Positions 44,288-57,334 of a stretch of DNA of 64,000 nt are shown here, in pieces. The stretch comes from Sphingomonas sp. TZW2008 (lineage in GTDB: Bacteria; Pseudomonadota; Alphaproteobacteria; Sphingomonadales; Sphingomonadaceae), in assembly GCF_002117915.1 (NCBI RefSeq), contig NZ_BDJB01000008.1, positions 124,001 to 188,000 on the forward strand, given 5' to 3'. Position 1 is the first letter of the stretch, and each line of letters begins with the position of its first letter. The position numbers were made by a program, and so were the translations under genes. Under the pieces are notes generated by a model. That model had not been told where the DNA came from. It made no database searches and saw only the letters and a program-made list of their open reading frames with translations.

Positions 44288-44293
44288 GCCGGC

Positions 44294-45070
44294 TTACTCC
44301 GTGACGGCCGCAGCGTCCGCCTCGGCGGTCTGCGAACCACCGCGGCCGAGCAGATCGGCGATCTTCTTGCCACGACGCTGAGCGACCGACTTCGGCGAAG
44401 TCTGGTTGTTCAGCGCCTCGAACGTGGCGCGGATCATGTTGTAGGGGTTTGACGTACCGACCGACTTGGTCACCACGTCGGCAACACCGAGCGATTCGAA
44501 GATCGCGCGCATCGGACCGCCGGCGATGATGCCGGTACCCTGGGGCGCCGAACGCACCGTGACGCGGCCGGCACCGAAGTGACCGTTGACGTCGTGATGC
44601 AGCGTGCGGCCTTCCTTCAGCGGCACGCGGACCATGGCCTTCTTGGCCGCCGCGGTCGCCTTGGAGATCGCCTCGGGAACTTCGCGCGCCTTGCCGTGGC
44701 CGAAGCCGACGCGACCCTTGCCGTCACCCACGACGACCAGCGCCGCGAAGCCGAAGCGCTTGCCGCCCTTCACCGTCTTCGACACGCGGTTGATGTGGAC
44801 GAGCTTTTCGATCAGCTCCTCACCACCATCGTCGCGGTTGCGATCGTCGCGACGTCCGTCACGGCGCCCACCGGGACCACCGCGATTGCCGCCGGGGCCA
44901 CCGCGGCCGCGACTGCCGCCGCCGCCCGGGCCACCGCGCCCGCGACCGCCGCCCTGATAGCCGCCACCGCCGCCACCCTGGTAACCGCCGCCCTGCTGGG
45001 GCGCTTCGGCCTGCGCGGTGGCAGGGGCGTCCTGCTGCGGCGTGTCAGGCGTGTTGTTCTCGTCAGCCAT
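44294..45070 (-). CDS. rpsE: Small ribosomal subunit protein uS5 with Gly/Arg-rich N-terminal extension
   Basis: A 258-residue S5, against 166 in E. coli. The conserved S5 domains begin at about residue 83 ([20 protein letters not shown]) and include [20 protein letters not shown]. The first 82 residues are low-complexity: Gln/Ala-rich, then [17 protein letters not shown] and RGGPGGRR repeats. That resembles eukaryotic RGG RNA-binding tails. S5 takes part in decoding accuracy and mRNA unwinding. The extension would extend from the mRNA entry side. The start is preceded directly by rplR, so the long form is positionally sound. Confidence 0.96.
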   Translation of the reverse strand: MADENNTPDTPQQDAPATAQAEAPQQGGGYQGGGGGGYQGGGRGRGGPGGGGSRGRGGPGGNRGGPGGRRDGRRDDRNRDDGGEELIEKLVHINRVSKTVKGGKRFGFAALVVVGDGKGRVGFGHGKAREVPEAISKATAAAKKAMVRVPLKEGRTLHHDVNGHFGAGRVTVRSAPQGTGIIAGGPMRAIFESLGVADVVTKSVGTSNPYNMIRATFEALNNQTSPKSVAQRRGKKIADLLGRGGSQTAEADAAAVTE

Positions 45071-45073
45071 GTC

Positions 45074-45424
45074 TTAGAACTCCAGTCCGGCTGCGCGCGC
45101 GGCTTCCGCCAGCGCCTTCACCCGGCCGTGAAAGAGGAAGCCGCCACGATCGAACACGACCTGCGTCACGCCGGCCGCCTTCGCAGCCTCCGCGATGCGC
45201 GTGCCGACCGCCGTCGCCGCGTCGATGTTCGCGGTCGAGCCCTCGTGGCCCTGAAGCGTCGACGCCGCCGCGACGGTGCGACCCTGCGCGTCGTCGATCA
45301 CCTGGGCATAGATGTGCTTGCCCGAACGGTGGATCGACAGGCGAGGACGCGTGCCGCTGCGCGCGCGAAGCGCTGTGCGGTTGCGGCGACGCCGCTTCTC
45401 GAAAAGCGAAAGGCCCTTGGTCAC
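45074..45424 (-). CDS. rplR: Large ribosomal subunit protein uL18
   Basis: A 116-residue L18, which binds 5S r[43 protein letters not shown] and [18 protein letters not shown]-like ending ([11 protein letters not shown]) are present. It overlaps rplF by four bases (ATGA). Confidence 0.97.
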   Translation of the reverse strand: MTKGLSLFEKRRRRNRTALRARSGTRPRLSIHRSGKHIYAQVIDDAQGRTVAAASTLQGHEGSTANIDAATAVGTRIAEAAKAAGVTQVVFDRGGFLFHGRVKALAEAARAAGLEF

Positions 45425-45954
45425 TTCTTCTTTCCTTCCTTACGGAAGATGAACTCGCCGTCGTACTTGATGCCCTTGCCCTTGTACGGCTCGGGCTTGC
45501 GCCAGCGGCGGATCTCGGCGGCCAGCTGGCCGACCTTCTGCTTGTCGGCACCGCTGATCTCGACGGTGGTCGCATCCGGCGTCTTCACCTCGATGCCTTC
45601 CGGCACATCGATGTTGACGTCATGGCTGTAGCCGAGCTGCAGCTTCAGGTTGCGACCCTGCGCCGCGGCGCGATAGCCGACGCCCGTGATCAACAGCTTC
45701 TTGGTGAAGCCCTCGGTCACGCCGGTGACCAGGTTCTGCACCATGGTGCGCTGCATGCCCCAGAAGGCGCGCGCCTTCTTGGTGTCATTCGCCGGCTGCA
45801 CCGCAATCCCATCCGACTGCACGTCGTAGGTGATCAGGTCGGACATCTGCATGGCTAGCGTGCCCTTGGGGCCCTTGACCGACAGCTGGTTGCCGTTGAC
45901 CGACGCGGTCACGCCCGCGGGGACGGCAACGGCCTTCTTACCGATGCGGCTCAT
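45421..45954 (-). CDS. rplF: Large ribosomal subunit protein uL6
   Basis: A 177-residue L6 with two related domains. [20 protein letters not shown] opens it, and [20 protein letters not shown] and the C-terminal [19 protein letters not shown] are diagnostic. It lies near the sarcin-ricin region of the 50S. Overlaps rpsH by one base. Confidence 0.97.
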   Translation of the reverse strand: MSRIGKKAVAVPAGVTASVNGNQLSVKGPKGTLAMQMSDLITYDVQSDGIAVQPANDTKKARAFWGMQRTMVQNLVTGVTEGFTKKLLITGVGYRAAAQGRNLKLQLGYSHDVNIDVPEGIEVKTPDATTVEISGADKQKVGQLAAEIRRWRKPEPYKGKGIKYDGEFIFRKEGKKK

Positions 45955-46349
45955 CAGAACACCTCCGCGAGCACTTCGCCGCCGACGTTCTGCTCGCGTG
46001 CCTCGGCATCCGAGAGCACGCCGCGCGGCGTCGAGACGATGGTGATGCCCAAGCCGTTCATGATCCGCGGCAGGTCGTTCGACCCGCTGTAGATCCGGCG
46101 ACCCGGTTTCGAGACGCGCGCGACGTGCTTGATCGCCGGCTGGCCCTCGAAATACTTGAGCTCGATGCGGACGCCCTTGACGGGGCCCATCTCTTCTTCG
46201 CTGTAGCCGCGGATGTAGCCCTCGCGCTGAAGCACGTCGAGCACGCGAACGCGCAGCTTGGACGCCGGTGAGAGGACGGAGTCCTTCTTCGCCCGCTGCC
46301 CGTTGCGGATGCGGGTGAGCAGGTCACCCAGGGGATCGGTCACTGCCAT
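45954..46349 (-). CDS. rpsH: Small ribosomal subunit protein uS8
   Basis: A 131-residue S8 that binds helix 21 of 16S r[38 protein letters not shown] and the C-terminal [20 protein letters not shown] are conserved. In E. coli S8 represses the spc operon by binding near rplE. Whether this occurs here is not visible. Confidence 0.97.
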   Translation of the reverse strand: MAVTDPLGDLLTRIRNGQRAKKDSVLSPASKLRVRVLDVLQREGYIRGYSEEEMGPVKGVRIELKYFEGQPAIKHVARVSKPGRRIYSGSNDLPRIMNGLGITIVSTPRGVLSDAEAREQNVGGEVLAEVF

Positions 46350-46359
46350 CTTGGTGTCC

Positions 46360-46665
46360 TTACCAGCTCGACTTCGTCAGACCGGGGATCAGGCCCTTGT
46401 TGGCCAGATCGCGCAGCATGACGCGGGCAAGACGGAACTTGCGGTAATAAGCGCGCGGCCGACCGGTGATCTCGCAGCGATTGCGGACCCGCGTCGGGTT
46501 CGAATTGCGCGGCAGCTCGGCCATCTTCAGGCGCGCGATGAGACGCTCGGTCTCGTCGAGCGACTGGTCGTTCGCCGCCGCCTTCAGCTTCGCCCACTTG
46601 GGGGCATATTGCTTCACGAGCTTCTTACGACGCTCGTTCTTGTTCACGGAACTCAGTTTCGCCAT
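46360..46665 (-). CDS. rpsN: Small ribosomal subunit protein uS14, zinc-free form
   Basis: A 101-residue S14 of the long, non-zinc type. [40 protein letters not shown] and [20 protein letters not shown] are present. There is no CxxC pair, so it does not bind zinc. Confidence 0.97.
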   Translation of the reverse strand: MAKLSSVNKNERRKKLVKQYAPKWAKLKAAANDQSLDETERLIARLKMAELPRNSNPTRVRNRCEITGRPRAYYRKFRLARVMLRDLANKGLIPGLTKSSW

Positions 46666-46703
46666 GGACTTAAGCTCTCTCGTTCAGTTCGTTGCCACGG
46701 GGC

Positions 46704-47285
46704 TCACGCCGCCTGCTTCTCTTCTGCGTCCTCGTCGCGCGGGAACGGGAAGCCGAAGAGACGCAGCAGCTCGCGCGCTTCGTCATCCGTCTTCGCGCTC
46801 GTCGTGACGATCACGTCCATGCCACGCACCTTGTCGATGCGGTCATAGTTGATTTCCGGGAACACCAGCTGCTCCTTGAGGCCGCAGGCATAATTGCCGC
46901 GTCCGTCGAAGCTCTTCGGGTTCAGCCCGCGGAAGTCGCGCACGCGCGGGAGCGCGATCGTGATGAAGCGGTCGAGGAACTCGTACATCCGCTCGCGGCG
47001 AAGCGTCACCTTCACGCCGATCGGCATGCCTTCACGCAGCTTGAACTGCGCGATCGACTTCTTCGCCTTGGTGATCACCGGCTTCTGACCAGCGATCAGC
47101 TCCATTTCCGACGCGGCCTGCTCGACGCGCTTCTTGTCCTGGGTCGCCTCGCCGACGCCCATGTTGAGCACGATCTTCTCGATCCGCGGAATCTCAAGGA
47201 CGTTCTTGTAACCGAACTTGTCGGTCATCGCCTTGACGATGCGATCGTCGTAGATCGCCTTCATGCGGGGCTTGTAATCAGCCAT
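46704..47285 (-). CDS. rplE: Large ribosomal subunit protein uL5
   Basis: A 193-residue L5, a 5S rRNA binder that contacts P-site t[43 protein letters not shown] and [20 protein letters not shown] are conserved. It overlaps rplX by eight bases. Confidence 0.97.
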   Translation of the reverse strand: MADYKPRMKAIYDDRIVKAMTDKFGYKNVLEIPRIEKIVLNMGVGEATQDKKRVEQAASEMELIAGQKPVITKAKKSIAQFKLREGMPIGVKVTLRRERMYEFLDRFITIALPRVRDFRGLNPKSFDGRGNYACGLKEQLVFPEINYDRIDKVRGMDVIVTTSAKTDDEARELLRLFGFPFPRDEDAEEKQAA

Positions 47286-47595
47286 TGATCTTCTCCCCCG
47301 TCTTGACGGCGACGCGGACCTTCTTGCCGTCCTGCGTCTCGAAACGAACGCGCGTCGGCTTGCCGTCGGCGGTCACGTGCGCGACCTTGGAGACGTGCAG
47401 CGGCGCCTCGAAGCGCTTCAGCCCGCCCTGCGGATCGTTCTGCGTCGGCTTGGTGTGACGCGTCGCGACATTGACGCCGCCGACGATGACCTTGCCGTCC
47501 TTCGGCATGGCGGCAGTGACGGTGCCCGTCTTGCCCTTGTCCTTGCCGGACAGGACGATCACCTGGTCACCCTTCTTGATCTTGGCAGCGGCCAT
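47278..47595 (-). CDS. rplX: Large ribosomal subunit protein uL24
   Basis: A 105-residue L24, an assembly initiator of the 50S, with the KOW motif [20 protein letters not shown] near the N-terminus and [20 protein letters not shown]. It overlaps rplN by one base and rplE by eight. Confidence 0.97.
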   Translation of the reverse strand: MAAAKIKKGDQVIVLSGKDKGKTGTVTAAMPKDGKVIVGGVNVATRHTKPTQNDPQGGLKRFEAPLHVSKVAHVTADGKPTRVRFETQDGKKVRVAVKTGEKING

Positions 47596-47963
47596 TACAG
47601 GACCTCCGGAGCCAGCGAGATGATCTTCATGTGCTTCTTGCCGCGCAGCTCGCGCACGACCGGGCCGAAGATACGGGTGCCGATCGGCTCCTCGTTCTTG
47701 TTGACCAGCACCGCGGCATTCGAATCGAAACGGATGGTCGAGCCGTCCGCACGATGAATATCCTTGGCGGTGCGCACGATGACGGCGCGGTGCACGTCAC
47801 CCTTCTTCACCTTGCCGCGCGGCTGCGCTTCCTTGATCGACACGACGATGATGTCGCCGACGCCGGCGGTGCGGCGCTTGGACCCGCCAAGCACCTTGAT
47901 GCACTGCACCCGCTTCGCGCCGCTGTTGTCAGCGACGTCGAGATTGGACTGCATCTGGATCAC
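47595..47963 (-). CDS. rplN: Large ribosomal subunit protein uL14
   Basis: A 122-residue L14 at the subunit interface, where it contacts 16S h14. [40 protein letters not shown] and ARIFGPV-like ([12 protein letters not shown]) are conserved. It is preceded by a 250-bp spacer with terminator-like hairpins, so it may start a separate transcript (the spc unit). Confidence 0.97.
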   Translation of the reverse strand: MIQMQSNLDVADNSGAKRVQCIKVLGGSKRRTAGVGDIIVVSIKEAQPRGKVKKGDVHRAVIVRTAKDIHRADGSTIRFDSNAAVLVNKNEEPIGTRIFGPVVRELRGKKHMKIISLAPEVL

Positions 47964-48015
47964 TGATCCGCTTCCTTCTCGCTAATGGGGTGGATACCGA
48001 CCCAACCCCGCCTTG

Positions 48016-48055
48016 AAAAAAATGACCCCGGCCGCGGCGATCCGCGTCCAGGGGG
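48016..48055 (-). terminator. Terminator-like hairpin in the rpsQ-rplN spacer
   Basis: On the minus strand a GC-rich stem (complement of 48026-48055; outer CCCC/GGGG, inner GCGG-ATCG-CCGC) is followed by ATTTTTTT (complement of 48016-48023). The inner pairing has a bulge. It falls in a 250-bp gap without genes, where S10 and spc units would meet. Confidence 0.55.
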
Positions 48056-48071
48056 AGCGGCCCGGTAGCCG

Positions 48072-48102
48072 CCCCGCGGGAAAAAAGCAATGCCCCGCGG
48101 GG
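48072..48102. other. Second hairpin in the rpsQ-rplN spacer
   Basis: CCCCGCGGG (48072-48080) and CCCGCGGGG (48094-48102) pair around a 13-base A-rich loop. On the minus strand a self-complementary CCCCGCGGGG is followed by CATTGCTTTTTT. Apart from this and the hairpin at 48016-48055, I see no gene in 47964-48213. Confidence 0.5.
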
Positions 48103-48213
48103 CGCCGCCTTCTCCTGCTCTCGATCGCCCCCGCCCCTCGCCCGGTCTCCGGCATGATCCGGACCCTGGACGATACTGACGGACGCGCCCTGTTGCTCGA
48201 TCCGACGCCTGGC

Positions 48214-48498
48214 TTACGCCGACGCCGGCTCGTCGATCTCAACCCGCTCAGGCGTCGCGTGGGTGTTCACCCGATCGATCACCTTCCAGGTCTTCAGCTT
48301 GGAGATCGGCGCGGTCTCTTCGATCCGCACGGTCTCGCCCTGCTTGTACTCGTTGCCCTCGTCGTGAGCATGGTACTTCTTCGAACGGCGGATGATCTTG
48401 CCGTAGAGCGGGTGCTTCACCTTGCGCTCGACGTTCACCACCACCGTCTTGTCGCCCTTGTCGGAGACGATCAGCCCGGTCAGCACGCGCTTCGGCAT
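48214..48498 (-). CDS. rpsQ: Small ribosomal subunit protein uS17
   Basis: A 94-residue S17, a primary 16S rRNA binder. [40 protein letters not shown] and [20 protein letters not shown] are conserved. A short tail follows. It is the last gene of the S10 part before the spacer. Confidence 0.97.
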   Translation of the reverse strand: MPKRVLTGLIVSDKGDKTVVVNVERKVKHPLYGKIIRRSKKYHAHDEGNEYKQGETVRIEETAPISKLKTWKVIDRVNTHATPERVEIDEPASA

Positions 48499-48511
48499 GT
48501 GCTAGGGTCCT

Positions 48512-48715
48512 TTACTTGCCGGTCGCAGCGGTGCGCTGCGACTGGAGGGTCTTGATGCGGGCGATGTCCTTGCGGACCTCACGCACGCGGCTCGGCTTCT
48601 CGAGCTGGTTGGTCGCCGCCTGGAAGCGCAGGTTGAACTGCTCGCGCTTCAGGTTGCCCAGCTGTTCGGACAGCTGATCGTCCGACTGGCCGTTGAAATC
48701 GGTCTTCTTCGCCAT
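48512..48715 (-). CDS. rpmC: Large ribosomal subunit protein uL29
   Basis: A 67-residue two-helix protein near the tunnel exit. [20 protein letters not shown] and [17 protein letters not shown] are diagnostic. ATG 48715 is chosen over a GTG two codons upstream. It starts three bases after the rplP stop. Confidence 0.96.
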   Translation of the reverse strand: MAKKTDFNGQSDDQLSEQLGNLKREQFNLRFQAATNQLEKPSRVREVRKDIARIKTLQSQRTAATGK

Positions 48716-48717
48716 GA

Positions 48718-49152
48718 TCACTCGCCTCCGAGGTGCGTAGTGTCGCCGAGACGCGCCACGACCTTGGTCTTGATGGGGAGCTTCATCGCCGCGCGCTCGA
48801 AAGCCTCCGCAGCGAGCGGCCCCGGAACGCCGTCGAGCTCGAATAGGATGCGGCCCGGCTTGACGCGCGCCGCCCAGAATTCAGGCGAGCCCTTGCCCGA
48901 GCCCATGCGGACTTCGGCCGGCTTGCCCGAGACGGGAACGTCCGGGAACACGCGAATCCACAACCGCCCCTGGCGCTTGATGTGACGCGTGATCGCGCGG
49001 CGTGCCGCCTCGATCTGGCGTGCGGTGATCCGCTCCGGCTCCATCGCCTTCAGGCCATAGGCGCCGAAGTTGAGCGCGGTGCCGCCCTTGGCGTCGCCGC
49101 TGATGCGGCCCTTGAACGCCTTGCGGAACTTGGTGCGCTTTGGTTGCAGCAC
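48718..49152 (-). CDS. rplP: Large ribosomal subunit protein uL16
   Basis: A 144-residue L16, which helps place A-site t[63 protein letters not shown] and [20 protein letters not shown] are conserved, including the Arg of the hydroxylated [12 protein letters not shown] loop. Confidence 0.97.
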   Translation of the reverse strand: MLQPKRTKFRKAFKGRISGDAKGGTALNFGAYGLKAMEPERITARQIEAARRAITRHIKRQGRLWIRVFPDVPVSGKPAEVRMGSGKGSPEFWAARVKPGRILFELDGVPGPLAAEAFERAAMKLPIKTKVVARLGDTTHLGGE

Positions 49153-49164
49153 TTCTTCTACTCC

Positions 49165-49872
49165 TTAGCGGCGGTCGTCGCGCGCGGGGCGCACGCCGGA
49201 GGTCTGAGCCTCCATCATCAGCCGGTCGGTGGCCATCGGATCGTGGCCGAGAATCTCGCCCTTGAAGATCCAGACCTTCACGCCGCACACGCCATAAGCG
49301 GTGTGGGCCTGCGCCTCGGCATAGTCCATGTTCGCGCGCAGCGTGTGCAGCGGAACGCGGCCCTCGCGATAGCTCTCGGCGCGCGCGATCTCGGCGCCGC
49401 CAAGACGACCACCGCAAGCGACGCGGATGCCGTCGGCACCCAGGCGCATCGCCGACTGCACCGCGCGCTTCATCGCACGGCGGAACGCGATACGGCGCTC
49501 CAGCTGATCAGCGATACCCTGTGCGACGAGCTTAGCGTCGACTTCCGGCTTGCGGATCTCGACGATGTTCAGCGACACGTCCGACGAGGTCATCGAGCCG
49601 AGCGTCTTGCGCAGCTTCTCGATGTCCGAGCCCTTCTTGCCGATGATGACACCAGGACGCGCGGCGTAGATCGAGATGCGGCACAGCTTGGCCGGACGCT
49701 CGATCACCACCTTGGAGATCGCCGCCTGCGGCAGCGTCTTCACGATGTACTGGCGGATCTTGAGATCCTCCAGCAGCAGGCGACCATAGTCCGCGCCGTC
49801 GGCGTACCAGCGGCTGTCCCAAGTGCGGTTGATCTGCAGGCGCAGACCGATCGGGTTGCTCTTATGACCCAT
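49165..49872 (-). CDS. rpsC: Small ribosomal subunit protein uS3
   Basis: A 235-residue S3 at the mRNA entry site. The type 2 KH domain ([20 protein letters not shown]) and the C-terminal domain ([20 protein letters not shown], then [16 protein letters not shown]) are present. It overlaps the rplV stop by one base. Confidence 0.97.
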   Translation of the reverse strand: MGHKSNPIGLRLQINRTWDSRWYADGADYGRLLLEDLKIRQYIVKTLPQAAISKVVIERPAKLCRISIYAARPGVIIGKKGSDIEKLRKTLGSMTSSDVSLNIVEIRKPEVDAKLVAQGIADQLERRIAFRRAMKRAVQSAMRLGADGIRVACGGRLGGAEIARAESYREGRVPLHTLRANMDYAEAQAHTAYGVCGVKVWIFKGEILGHDPMATDRLMMEAQTSGVRPARDDRR

Positions 49873-50249
49873 TAGGCTTCTTCCTGCTCGCGCACGACGA
49901 TCCGCAGCCGCGAGAACGGCTTCAGGATACGGGTGGACTTGCCGCGGCCGCGCGTGGCGAACCGCTTCATGGTGATCGACTTGCCGACCGACGCCTCGGC
50001 GACGACCAGCGAGTCAACGTCGAGGTTGTGGTTGTTCTCGGCGTTGGCGATCGCGGACGCGAGCACCTTGCGTGCGTCGACCGCCATACCCTTGGTCGAG
50101 AAGGTCAGGATGTTCATCGCATCGCCGGCCTTCTTACCGCGGATCAGCGCCGCGACGAGGCCCAGCTTCTGCGCCGAACCACGGATCTGCGTGCCGACCG
50201 ACAGCGCTTCCTTCTCGCCGACCTTGCGGGGGGACTTAGGCTTGCTCAT
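49872..50249 (-). CDS. rplV: Large ribosomal subunit protein uL22
   Basis: A 125-residue L22 that lines the exit tunnel. [40 protein letters not shown] and the loop-tip region [20 protein letters not shown] are conserved. The N-terminal extension [17 protein letters not shown] is short. Overlaps rpsS by one base. Confidence 0.97.
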   Translation of the reverse strand: MSKPKSPRKVGEKEALSVGTQIRGSAQKLGLVAALIRGKKAGDAMNILTFSTKGMAVDARKVLASAIANAENNHNLDVDSLVVAEASVGKSITMKRFATRGRGKSTRILKPFSRLRIVVREQEEA

Positions 50250-50527
50250 CAGCGCTTGCCCTTCTTGTCAGCGGCGTGGCCGGGGAAGTAGCGCGTCGGC
50301 GCGAACTCGCCCAGCTTCATGCCGACCATCTCTTCGTTCACCGACACCGGCACGAACTTGCGGCCGTTGTAGACGTTGAACGTCAGACCGACGAACTGCG
50401 GCAGGATGGTCGAACGACGCGACCAGGTCTTGATCGGACCCGAACGGCCATTCTGATCCTGCGCCACCTCTGCCTTCTTCAGCAGGTGAAGGTCCACGAA
50501 CGGACCCTTCCAGACGGAGCGAGCCAT
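50249..50527 (-). CDS. rpsS: Small ribosomal subunit protein uS19
   Basis: A 92-residue S19 of the 30S head. [40 protein letters not shown] and [20 protein letters not shown] are diagnostic. Overlaps rplB by one base. Confidence 0.97.
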   Translation of the reverse strand: MARSVWKGPFVDLHLLKKAEVAQDQNGRSGPIKTWSRRSTILPQFVGLTFNVYNGRKFVPVSVNEEMVGMKLGEFAPTRYFPGHAADKKGKR

Positions 50528-51360
50528 TACTTCTTCCTCGCGTGACGGCTGCGGATGATCATCTTGTCCGTCGCCTTGTTATGGCGGGTGCGCGCACCCT
50601 TCGTCGGCTTGCCCCATGGGGTAACCGGGTGACGGCCGCCCGAGGTACGGCCTTCACCACCGCCGTGCGGGTGGTCGACCGGGTTCTTCGCGACGCCGCG
50701 GGTCAGCGGACGCTTGCCCATCCAGCGCGAACGACCGGCCTTGCCGAAGTTCTGGTTCTGGTTGTCAGGGTTCGACACCGCACCAACCGTCGCCATGCAA
50801 TCGCTGCGGATGTAGCGCTGCTCGCCCGAGTTGAGGCGAACGATCACCATCCCGCGATCACGGCCGACGACCTGAACGTAGGTGCCCGCCGAGCGCGCGA
50901 TCTGCCCGCCCTTGCCCGGCTTCATCTCCACGTTGTGGACGATCGTGCCGACCGGCATCTGGCCCAGCTCCATCGCGTTGCCCGGCTTCACGTCGGTCTT
51001 CTTGCCCGCGACGACCTTGTCGCCGACCGAGAGACGCTGCGGCGCGATGATGTACGCCAGCTCTTCGTCCGGGTACTTGATGAGCGCGATGAACGCGGTG
51101 CGGTTGGGATCGTATTCCAGCCGCTCGACGGTGCCGATGACATCCCACTTGCGGCGCTTGAAATCGACGTAACGATAGCGCTGCTTGTGGCCGCCCGCGA
51201 TGCCGCGCGACGTAACGTGGCCCTTGTTGTTGCGGCCGCCGCTCTTGCGCTTGCCTTCGGTCAGCGCCTTGACGGGGCCGCCCTTGTGCAGGCCGGAACG
51301 GTCGATGAGGACCAGCCCGCGCATCGCGGGGCTGGTCGGGTTATATTGCTTGAGTGCCAT
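50527..51360 (-). CDS. rplB: Large ribosomal subunit protein uL2
   Basis: A 277-residue L2, essential for subunit joining and the peptidyl transferase region. [40 protein letters not shown] and the C-terminal [20 protein letters not shown] with its conserved His are present. It stands one base after rplW. Confidence 0.97.
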   Translation of the reverse strand: MALKQYNPTSPAMRGLVLIDRSGLHKGGPVKALTEGKRKSGGRNNKGHVTSRGIAGGHKQRYRYVDFKRRKWDVIGTVERLEYDPNRTAFIALIKYPDEELAYIIAPQRLSVGDKVVAGKKTDVKPGNAMELGQMPVGTIVHNVEMKPGKGGQIARSAGTYVQVVGRDRGMVIVRLNSGEQRYIRSDCMATVGAVSNPDNQNQNFGKAGRSRWMGKRPLTRGVAKNPVDHPHGGGEGRTSGGRHPVTPWGKPTKGARTRHNKATDKMIIRSRHARKK

Positions 51361-51361
51361 C

Positions 51362-51676
51362 TTACTTGGCCCCCTCGGTGACGTCGATCGACTGCCCGTC
51401 CTTGAGCGTGACGATCGCCTTCTTCATGTCCGACCGGAAATAGGGCTTGCCCTTCCAGCGCTTCGTCTTGCCCTTCTGGACGATGGTGTTCACGCCGACG
51501 ACGCTGACGTCGAAGATCGCTTCCACCGCCGCCTTGATCTCCGGCTTGGACGCGCTCTGCGCGACCTTGAACACCACGGCGTTCTGCTCGGAGAGGAGGG
51601 TCGACTTCTCGGTGATGTGCGGCGCAACGATCACGTCGTAGTGACGGTTGTCGATCGCCTTCTGCTGCTTAGCCAT
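51362..51676 (-). CDS. rplW: Large ribosomal subunit protein uL23
   Basis: A 104-residue L23, docking site for trigger factor and SRP at the exit tunnel. [40 protein letters not shown] and [20 protein letters not shown] are conserved. It overlaps rplD by eight bases. Confidence 0.97.
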   Translation of the reverse strand: MAKQQKAIDNRHYDVIVAPHITEKSTLLSEQNAVVFKVAQSASKPEIKAAVEAIFDVSVVGVNTIVQKGKTKRWKGKPYFRSDMKKAIVTLKDGQSIDVTEGAK

Positions 51677-52283
51677 TGAAGCGCGCCTCCAGCTTCTCGA
51701 CCGCCGCGCGGGTCAGCACCAGCGTATCGGCCCGGATGATGTCATAGACGTTCGCGCCGACTGCGGGGAGCATGTCGACACCCGGCAGGTTGCTGCCGGC
51801 GCGGAAGCCCTCGCCCGTCTCGCCATCGATGACGAGCGTGCGCTTGCCGGTGCCAAGCGTCGCGAAATGCCCCTTCAGTTCCTTGGTCTTGGTGACCTGG
51901 AAACCGTCGAGGACGATCAGCGAACCCGCCTTGGCGTGGCTCGACAGCGCCATCTTGAGGCCCAGCGCGCGAATCTTCTTGTTCAGCGACGGATTGAAGT
52001 CACGAACGCGGGCGCCGTGAGCCTTACCACCGCCGATGAAGACGGGAGCGCGGCGATCGCCGTGACGGGCGACACCGCCGCCCTTCTGGCGACCCAGCTT
52101 CTTGCCCGAGCGGGCGACGTCGGCGCGCTCGCGCGTCCCGCGGGCGGTGCCGCGGCGCTTCTCGAGCTGCCAGGTGACGACGCGGTGCAGGATGTCGGCG
52201 CGCGGCTCGAGGCCGAAGACCTCGTCCGACAGCTCGACGTCCGCCGCTTCGTTCCCGGCGAAGGAGGAAACCTTGACCTTCAC
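51669..52283 (-). CDS. rplD: Large ribosomal subunit protein uL4
   Basis: A 204-residue L4. [20 protein letters not shown] is the extended tunnel loop, with [20 protein letters not shown] next. In E. coli L4 represses its own S10 operon through the leader; here any such target would most likely be in the rpsJ-rplC spacer or before rpsJ. Starts two bases after rplC stops. Confidence 0.97.
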   Translation of the reverse strand: MKVKVSSFAGNEAADVELSDEVFGLEPRADILHRVVTWQLEKRRGTARGTRERADVARSGKKLGRQKGGGVARHGDRRAPVFIGGGKAHGARVRDFNPSLNKKIRALGLKMALSSHAKAGSLIVLDGFQVTKTKELKGHFATLGTGKRTLVIDGETGEGFRAGSNLPGVDMLPAVGANVYDIIRADTLVLTRAAVEKLEARFNG

Positions 52284-52285
52284 GT

Positions 52286-53020
52286 TCAGCCCTCCTGGCC
52301 GTCGGTCGCGTCGGTCGCGGGAGCGGCCTCTGCGGTGTTGCTATTGGCAGCCTTGAGGCCGGCCGGACGCGGCGCGTCGCCATGCGGCTTCATCTTCACG
52401 GCGTCCTTGACGAACAGCCAGCCGCCCTTCGATCCGGGCACCGAGCCCTTGACGAAGATCAGGCCACGCTCGACATCGGTGCCGACAATCTCGAGGTTCT
52501 GCTGCGAGCGGTTCTTGTCGCCCATGTGGCCGGCCATCTTCTTGTTCTTGAAGACGCGACCAGGATCCTGGCGCTGACCGGTCGAACCGAGCGAGCGGTG
52601 CGACACCGACACGCCGTGCGTCGCGCGCAGACCGCCGAAGCCCCAGCGCTTCATGCCGCCGGCAAAGCCCTTGCCCTGCGTGCGACCCTGGATGTCGACG
52701 AACTGGCCGGCGACGAAATGATCGGCCGAAATCTCCGCGCCGACGTCGAGGAGGTTGTCCTCGGTCACGCGGAATTCGTGCACCACTGCCTTCGGCTCGA
52801 CCTCGGCCTTGCCGAAGTGGCCGCGCTGCGGCTTGTTGACGTTCTTGGCCTTGGCGACGCCTGCGCCAAGCTGGACGGCGGTATAGCCGTCGGTATCTGT
52901 TTCGCGGCGAGAGACGACCTGAAGCCCGTCCAGCTGCAGAACGGTGACCGGCACGTGGCGGCCATCATCCTGGAACAGGCGGGTCATGCCCATCTTCTTC
53001 GCGATCACGCCGGTACGCAT
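52286..53020 (-). CDS. rplC: Large ribosomal subunit protein uL3
   Basis: A 244-residue L3, one of the first 50S assembly proteins. [20 protein letters not shown] opens at ATG 53020, preceded by GAGGAG. The tip region near the peptidyl transferase centre ([20 protein letters not shown]) includes the Gln methylation context [12 protein letters not shown]-terminal Ala-rich tail of about 30 residues goes beyond E. coli L3. It is preceded by a 311-bp structured spacer. Confidence 0.97.
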   Translation of the reverse strand: MRTGVIAKKMGMTRLFQDDGRHVPVTVLQLDGLQVVSRRETDTDGYTAVQLGAGVAKAKNVNKPQRGHFGKAEVEPKAVVHEFRVTEDNLLDVGAEISADHFVAGQFVDIQGRTQGKGFAGGMKRWGFGGLRATHGVSVSHRSLGSTGQRQDPGRVFKNKKMAGHMGDKNRSQQNLEIVGTDVERGLIFVKGSVPGSKGGWLFVKDAVKMKPHGDAPRPAGLKAANSNTAEAAPATDATDGQEG

Positions 53021-53159
53021 GATCCGTTGCTCCTCAACAGAGGCACCCACGGGCCCATCCCGGGGGTGCTTGCGACGCCGCCCGGGGGAAGCGCCAACGC
53101 GGCGGCGAACGAAGCAACGCTTCCTCCACCACCATCAGCCCGAAAATGCGAAGCGCGCC

Positions 53160-53198
53160 CCCGTCCCGGGCTGTTGCCTCTCGAGAGAGGCGGACGGG
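53160..53198. other. Compound hairpin in the rpsJ-rplC spacer
   Basis: CCCGTCC (53160-53166) pairs with GGACGGG (53192-53198), and inside it GCCTCTC (53176-53182) pairs with GAGAGGC (53185-53191). The stems stack directly on one side, with a 9-base bulge on the other. It would lie in the 5' leader of rplC on the minus strand. Candidate cis-regulatory RNA. Confidence 0.55.
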
Positions 53199-53209
53199 AG
53201 ACGCTGTCC

Positions 53210-53225
53210 CAGCTGCATGCAGCTG
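53210..53225. repeat. 16-bp perfect palindrome in the rpsJ-rplC spacer
   Basis: CAGCTGCATGCAGCTG is fully self-complementary. It lies 12 bases from the compound hairpin and could bind a dimeric protein or add to leader structure. Confidence 0.6.
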
Positions 53226-53293
53226 GCGGTATCTCTTGCTCTAGGTGCCCTCGTCGGGTGCCTAACCGTTCCCTCACCTGCGGGAACGACAAA

Positions 53294-53320
53294 CCCGCGG
53301 GACGTAACGTCGACCGCGGG
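53294..53320 (-). terminator. Terminator-like hairpin just after rpsJ
   Basis: CCCGCGG (53294-53300) pairs with CCGCGGG (53314-53320), with an inner GACG-TAA-CGTC. On the minus strand it begins 12 bases after the rpsJ stop and is followed by TTTGTCGTT. The U tract is short, so read-through into rplC is likely. The rest of 53021-53331 holds no gene that I can see. Confidence 0.55.
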
Positions 53321-53331
53321 GTTGCGCGCTC

Positions 53332-53640
53332 TTAGGCGAGCTTGATCTCGACGTCAACGCCCGCCGCGAGGTCGAGCTTCATCAGCGCGTCGACGGTCTG
53401 TGGGGTCGGCTGCACGATGTCGAGCATGCGCTTGTAGGTGCGCACTTCGAACTGCTCGCGGCTCTTCTTGTCGACGTGGGGGCCACGGTTGACCGTGAAC
53501 TTCTCGATACGCGTCGGAAGCGGGATCGGACCGCGGATAAGGGCACCGGTACGTCGGGCGGTGTCGGCGATGTCGCCGGTCGCCTGGTCGAGCACGCGAT
53601 GATCGAACGCCTTCAGGCGAATGCGGATGTTGCTGTCCAT
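53332..53640 (-). CDS. rpsJ: Small ribosomal subunit protein uS10
   Basis: A 102-residue S10 (NusE), also a partner of NusB and NusG in antitermination. [40 protein letters not shown] and the C-terminal [20 protein letters not shown] are conserved. ATG 53640 is preceded by GGTAGGGATT. It follows tuf with a terminator between them. Confidence 0.97.
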   Translation of the reverse strand: MDSNIRIRLKAFDHRVLDQATGDIADTARRTGALIRGPIPLPTRIEKFTVNRGPHVDKKSREQFEVRTYKRMLDIVQPTPQTVDALMKLDLAAGVDVEIKLA

Positions 53641-53731
53641 AATCCCTACCGATGCGAAAGAGCGGGCCACGTGAACGCGGCTCTTGCTGTTCAGAAACTG
53701 TGCGAGGCGTGGGCTGTAACCGCGCCTTCAT

Positions 53732-53773
53732 AAAAAGGCAACCGCCCGGCGCACGCGATGGCGCGCCGGGCGG
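53732..53773 (-). terminator. Rho-independent terminator after tuf
   Basis: An 11-bp perfect stem, CCGCCCGGCGC (53742-53752) with GCGCCGGGCGG (53763-53773), 10-base loop. On the minus strand it is followed by TTGCCTTTTT. It begins 38 bases after the tuf stop and separates tuf from rpsJ. Confidence 0.85.
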
Positions 53774-53810
53774 CAGCTTTTGCGGCGAACCGCAGATCTG
53801 AGATCAGATC

Positions 53811-55007
<1,197 letters not shown>

Positions 55008-55066
55008 TGTATCCCTACCTTCTGGATTTCCACTGGAGCCGCACGAGGACTCACCGTGACGGCGGG

Positions 55067-55095
55067 CCCATAGCGGCTGAATTACGGTTTCGCAA
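55067..55095 (-). promoter_or_regulatory. Candidate tuf promoter in the fusA-tuf gap
   Basis: On the minus strand TTGCGA (complement of 55090-55095) is followed after 17 bp by TATGGG (55067-55072), 60 bp before the tuf start. EF-Tu is needed in excess over other factors, so an extra promoter is plausible. Confidence 0.45.
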
Positions 55096-55117
55096 ACCCT
55101 GCGTTGGGGCTCGGCCC

Positions 55118-55208
55118 GACGCGGGGGCGAGCCCCGCGTCGTCGGACGGGTCGGCGTTGCCCACCCGCCGGCCGGCCTGTCGGCGAGGTGGGACTAAGCA
55201 GTGCTTAG
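55118..55208. other. Hairpin and palindrome in the fusA-tuf gap
   Basis: GACGCGGGG (55118-55126) and CCCCGCGTC (55132-55140) form a 9-bp stem with a GCGAG loop. CTAAGCA-G-TGCTTAG (55194-55208) is a 15-base inverted repeat 13 bases after the fusA stop. The 213-bp gap holds no gene. Confidence 0.55.
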
Positions 55209-55220
55209 CCCCTGCCCGCC

Positions 55221-57314
<2,094 letters not shown>

Positions 57315-57334
57315 GATCGGGCTTCCTTAGCGAT

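Noticed and set aside
53641-53741. Possible rpsJ promoter TTGCCT-N17-TACAGC overlapping the tuf terminator
   Set aside because: The -10 matches only 3 of 6 and the -35 lies in the terminator U tract. A promoter is expected here but this one is not convincing.
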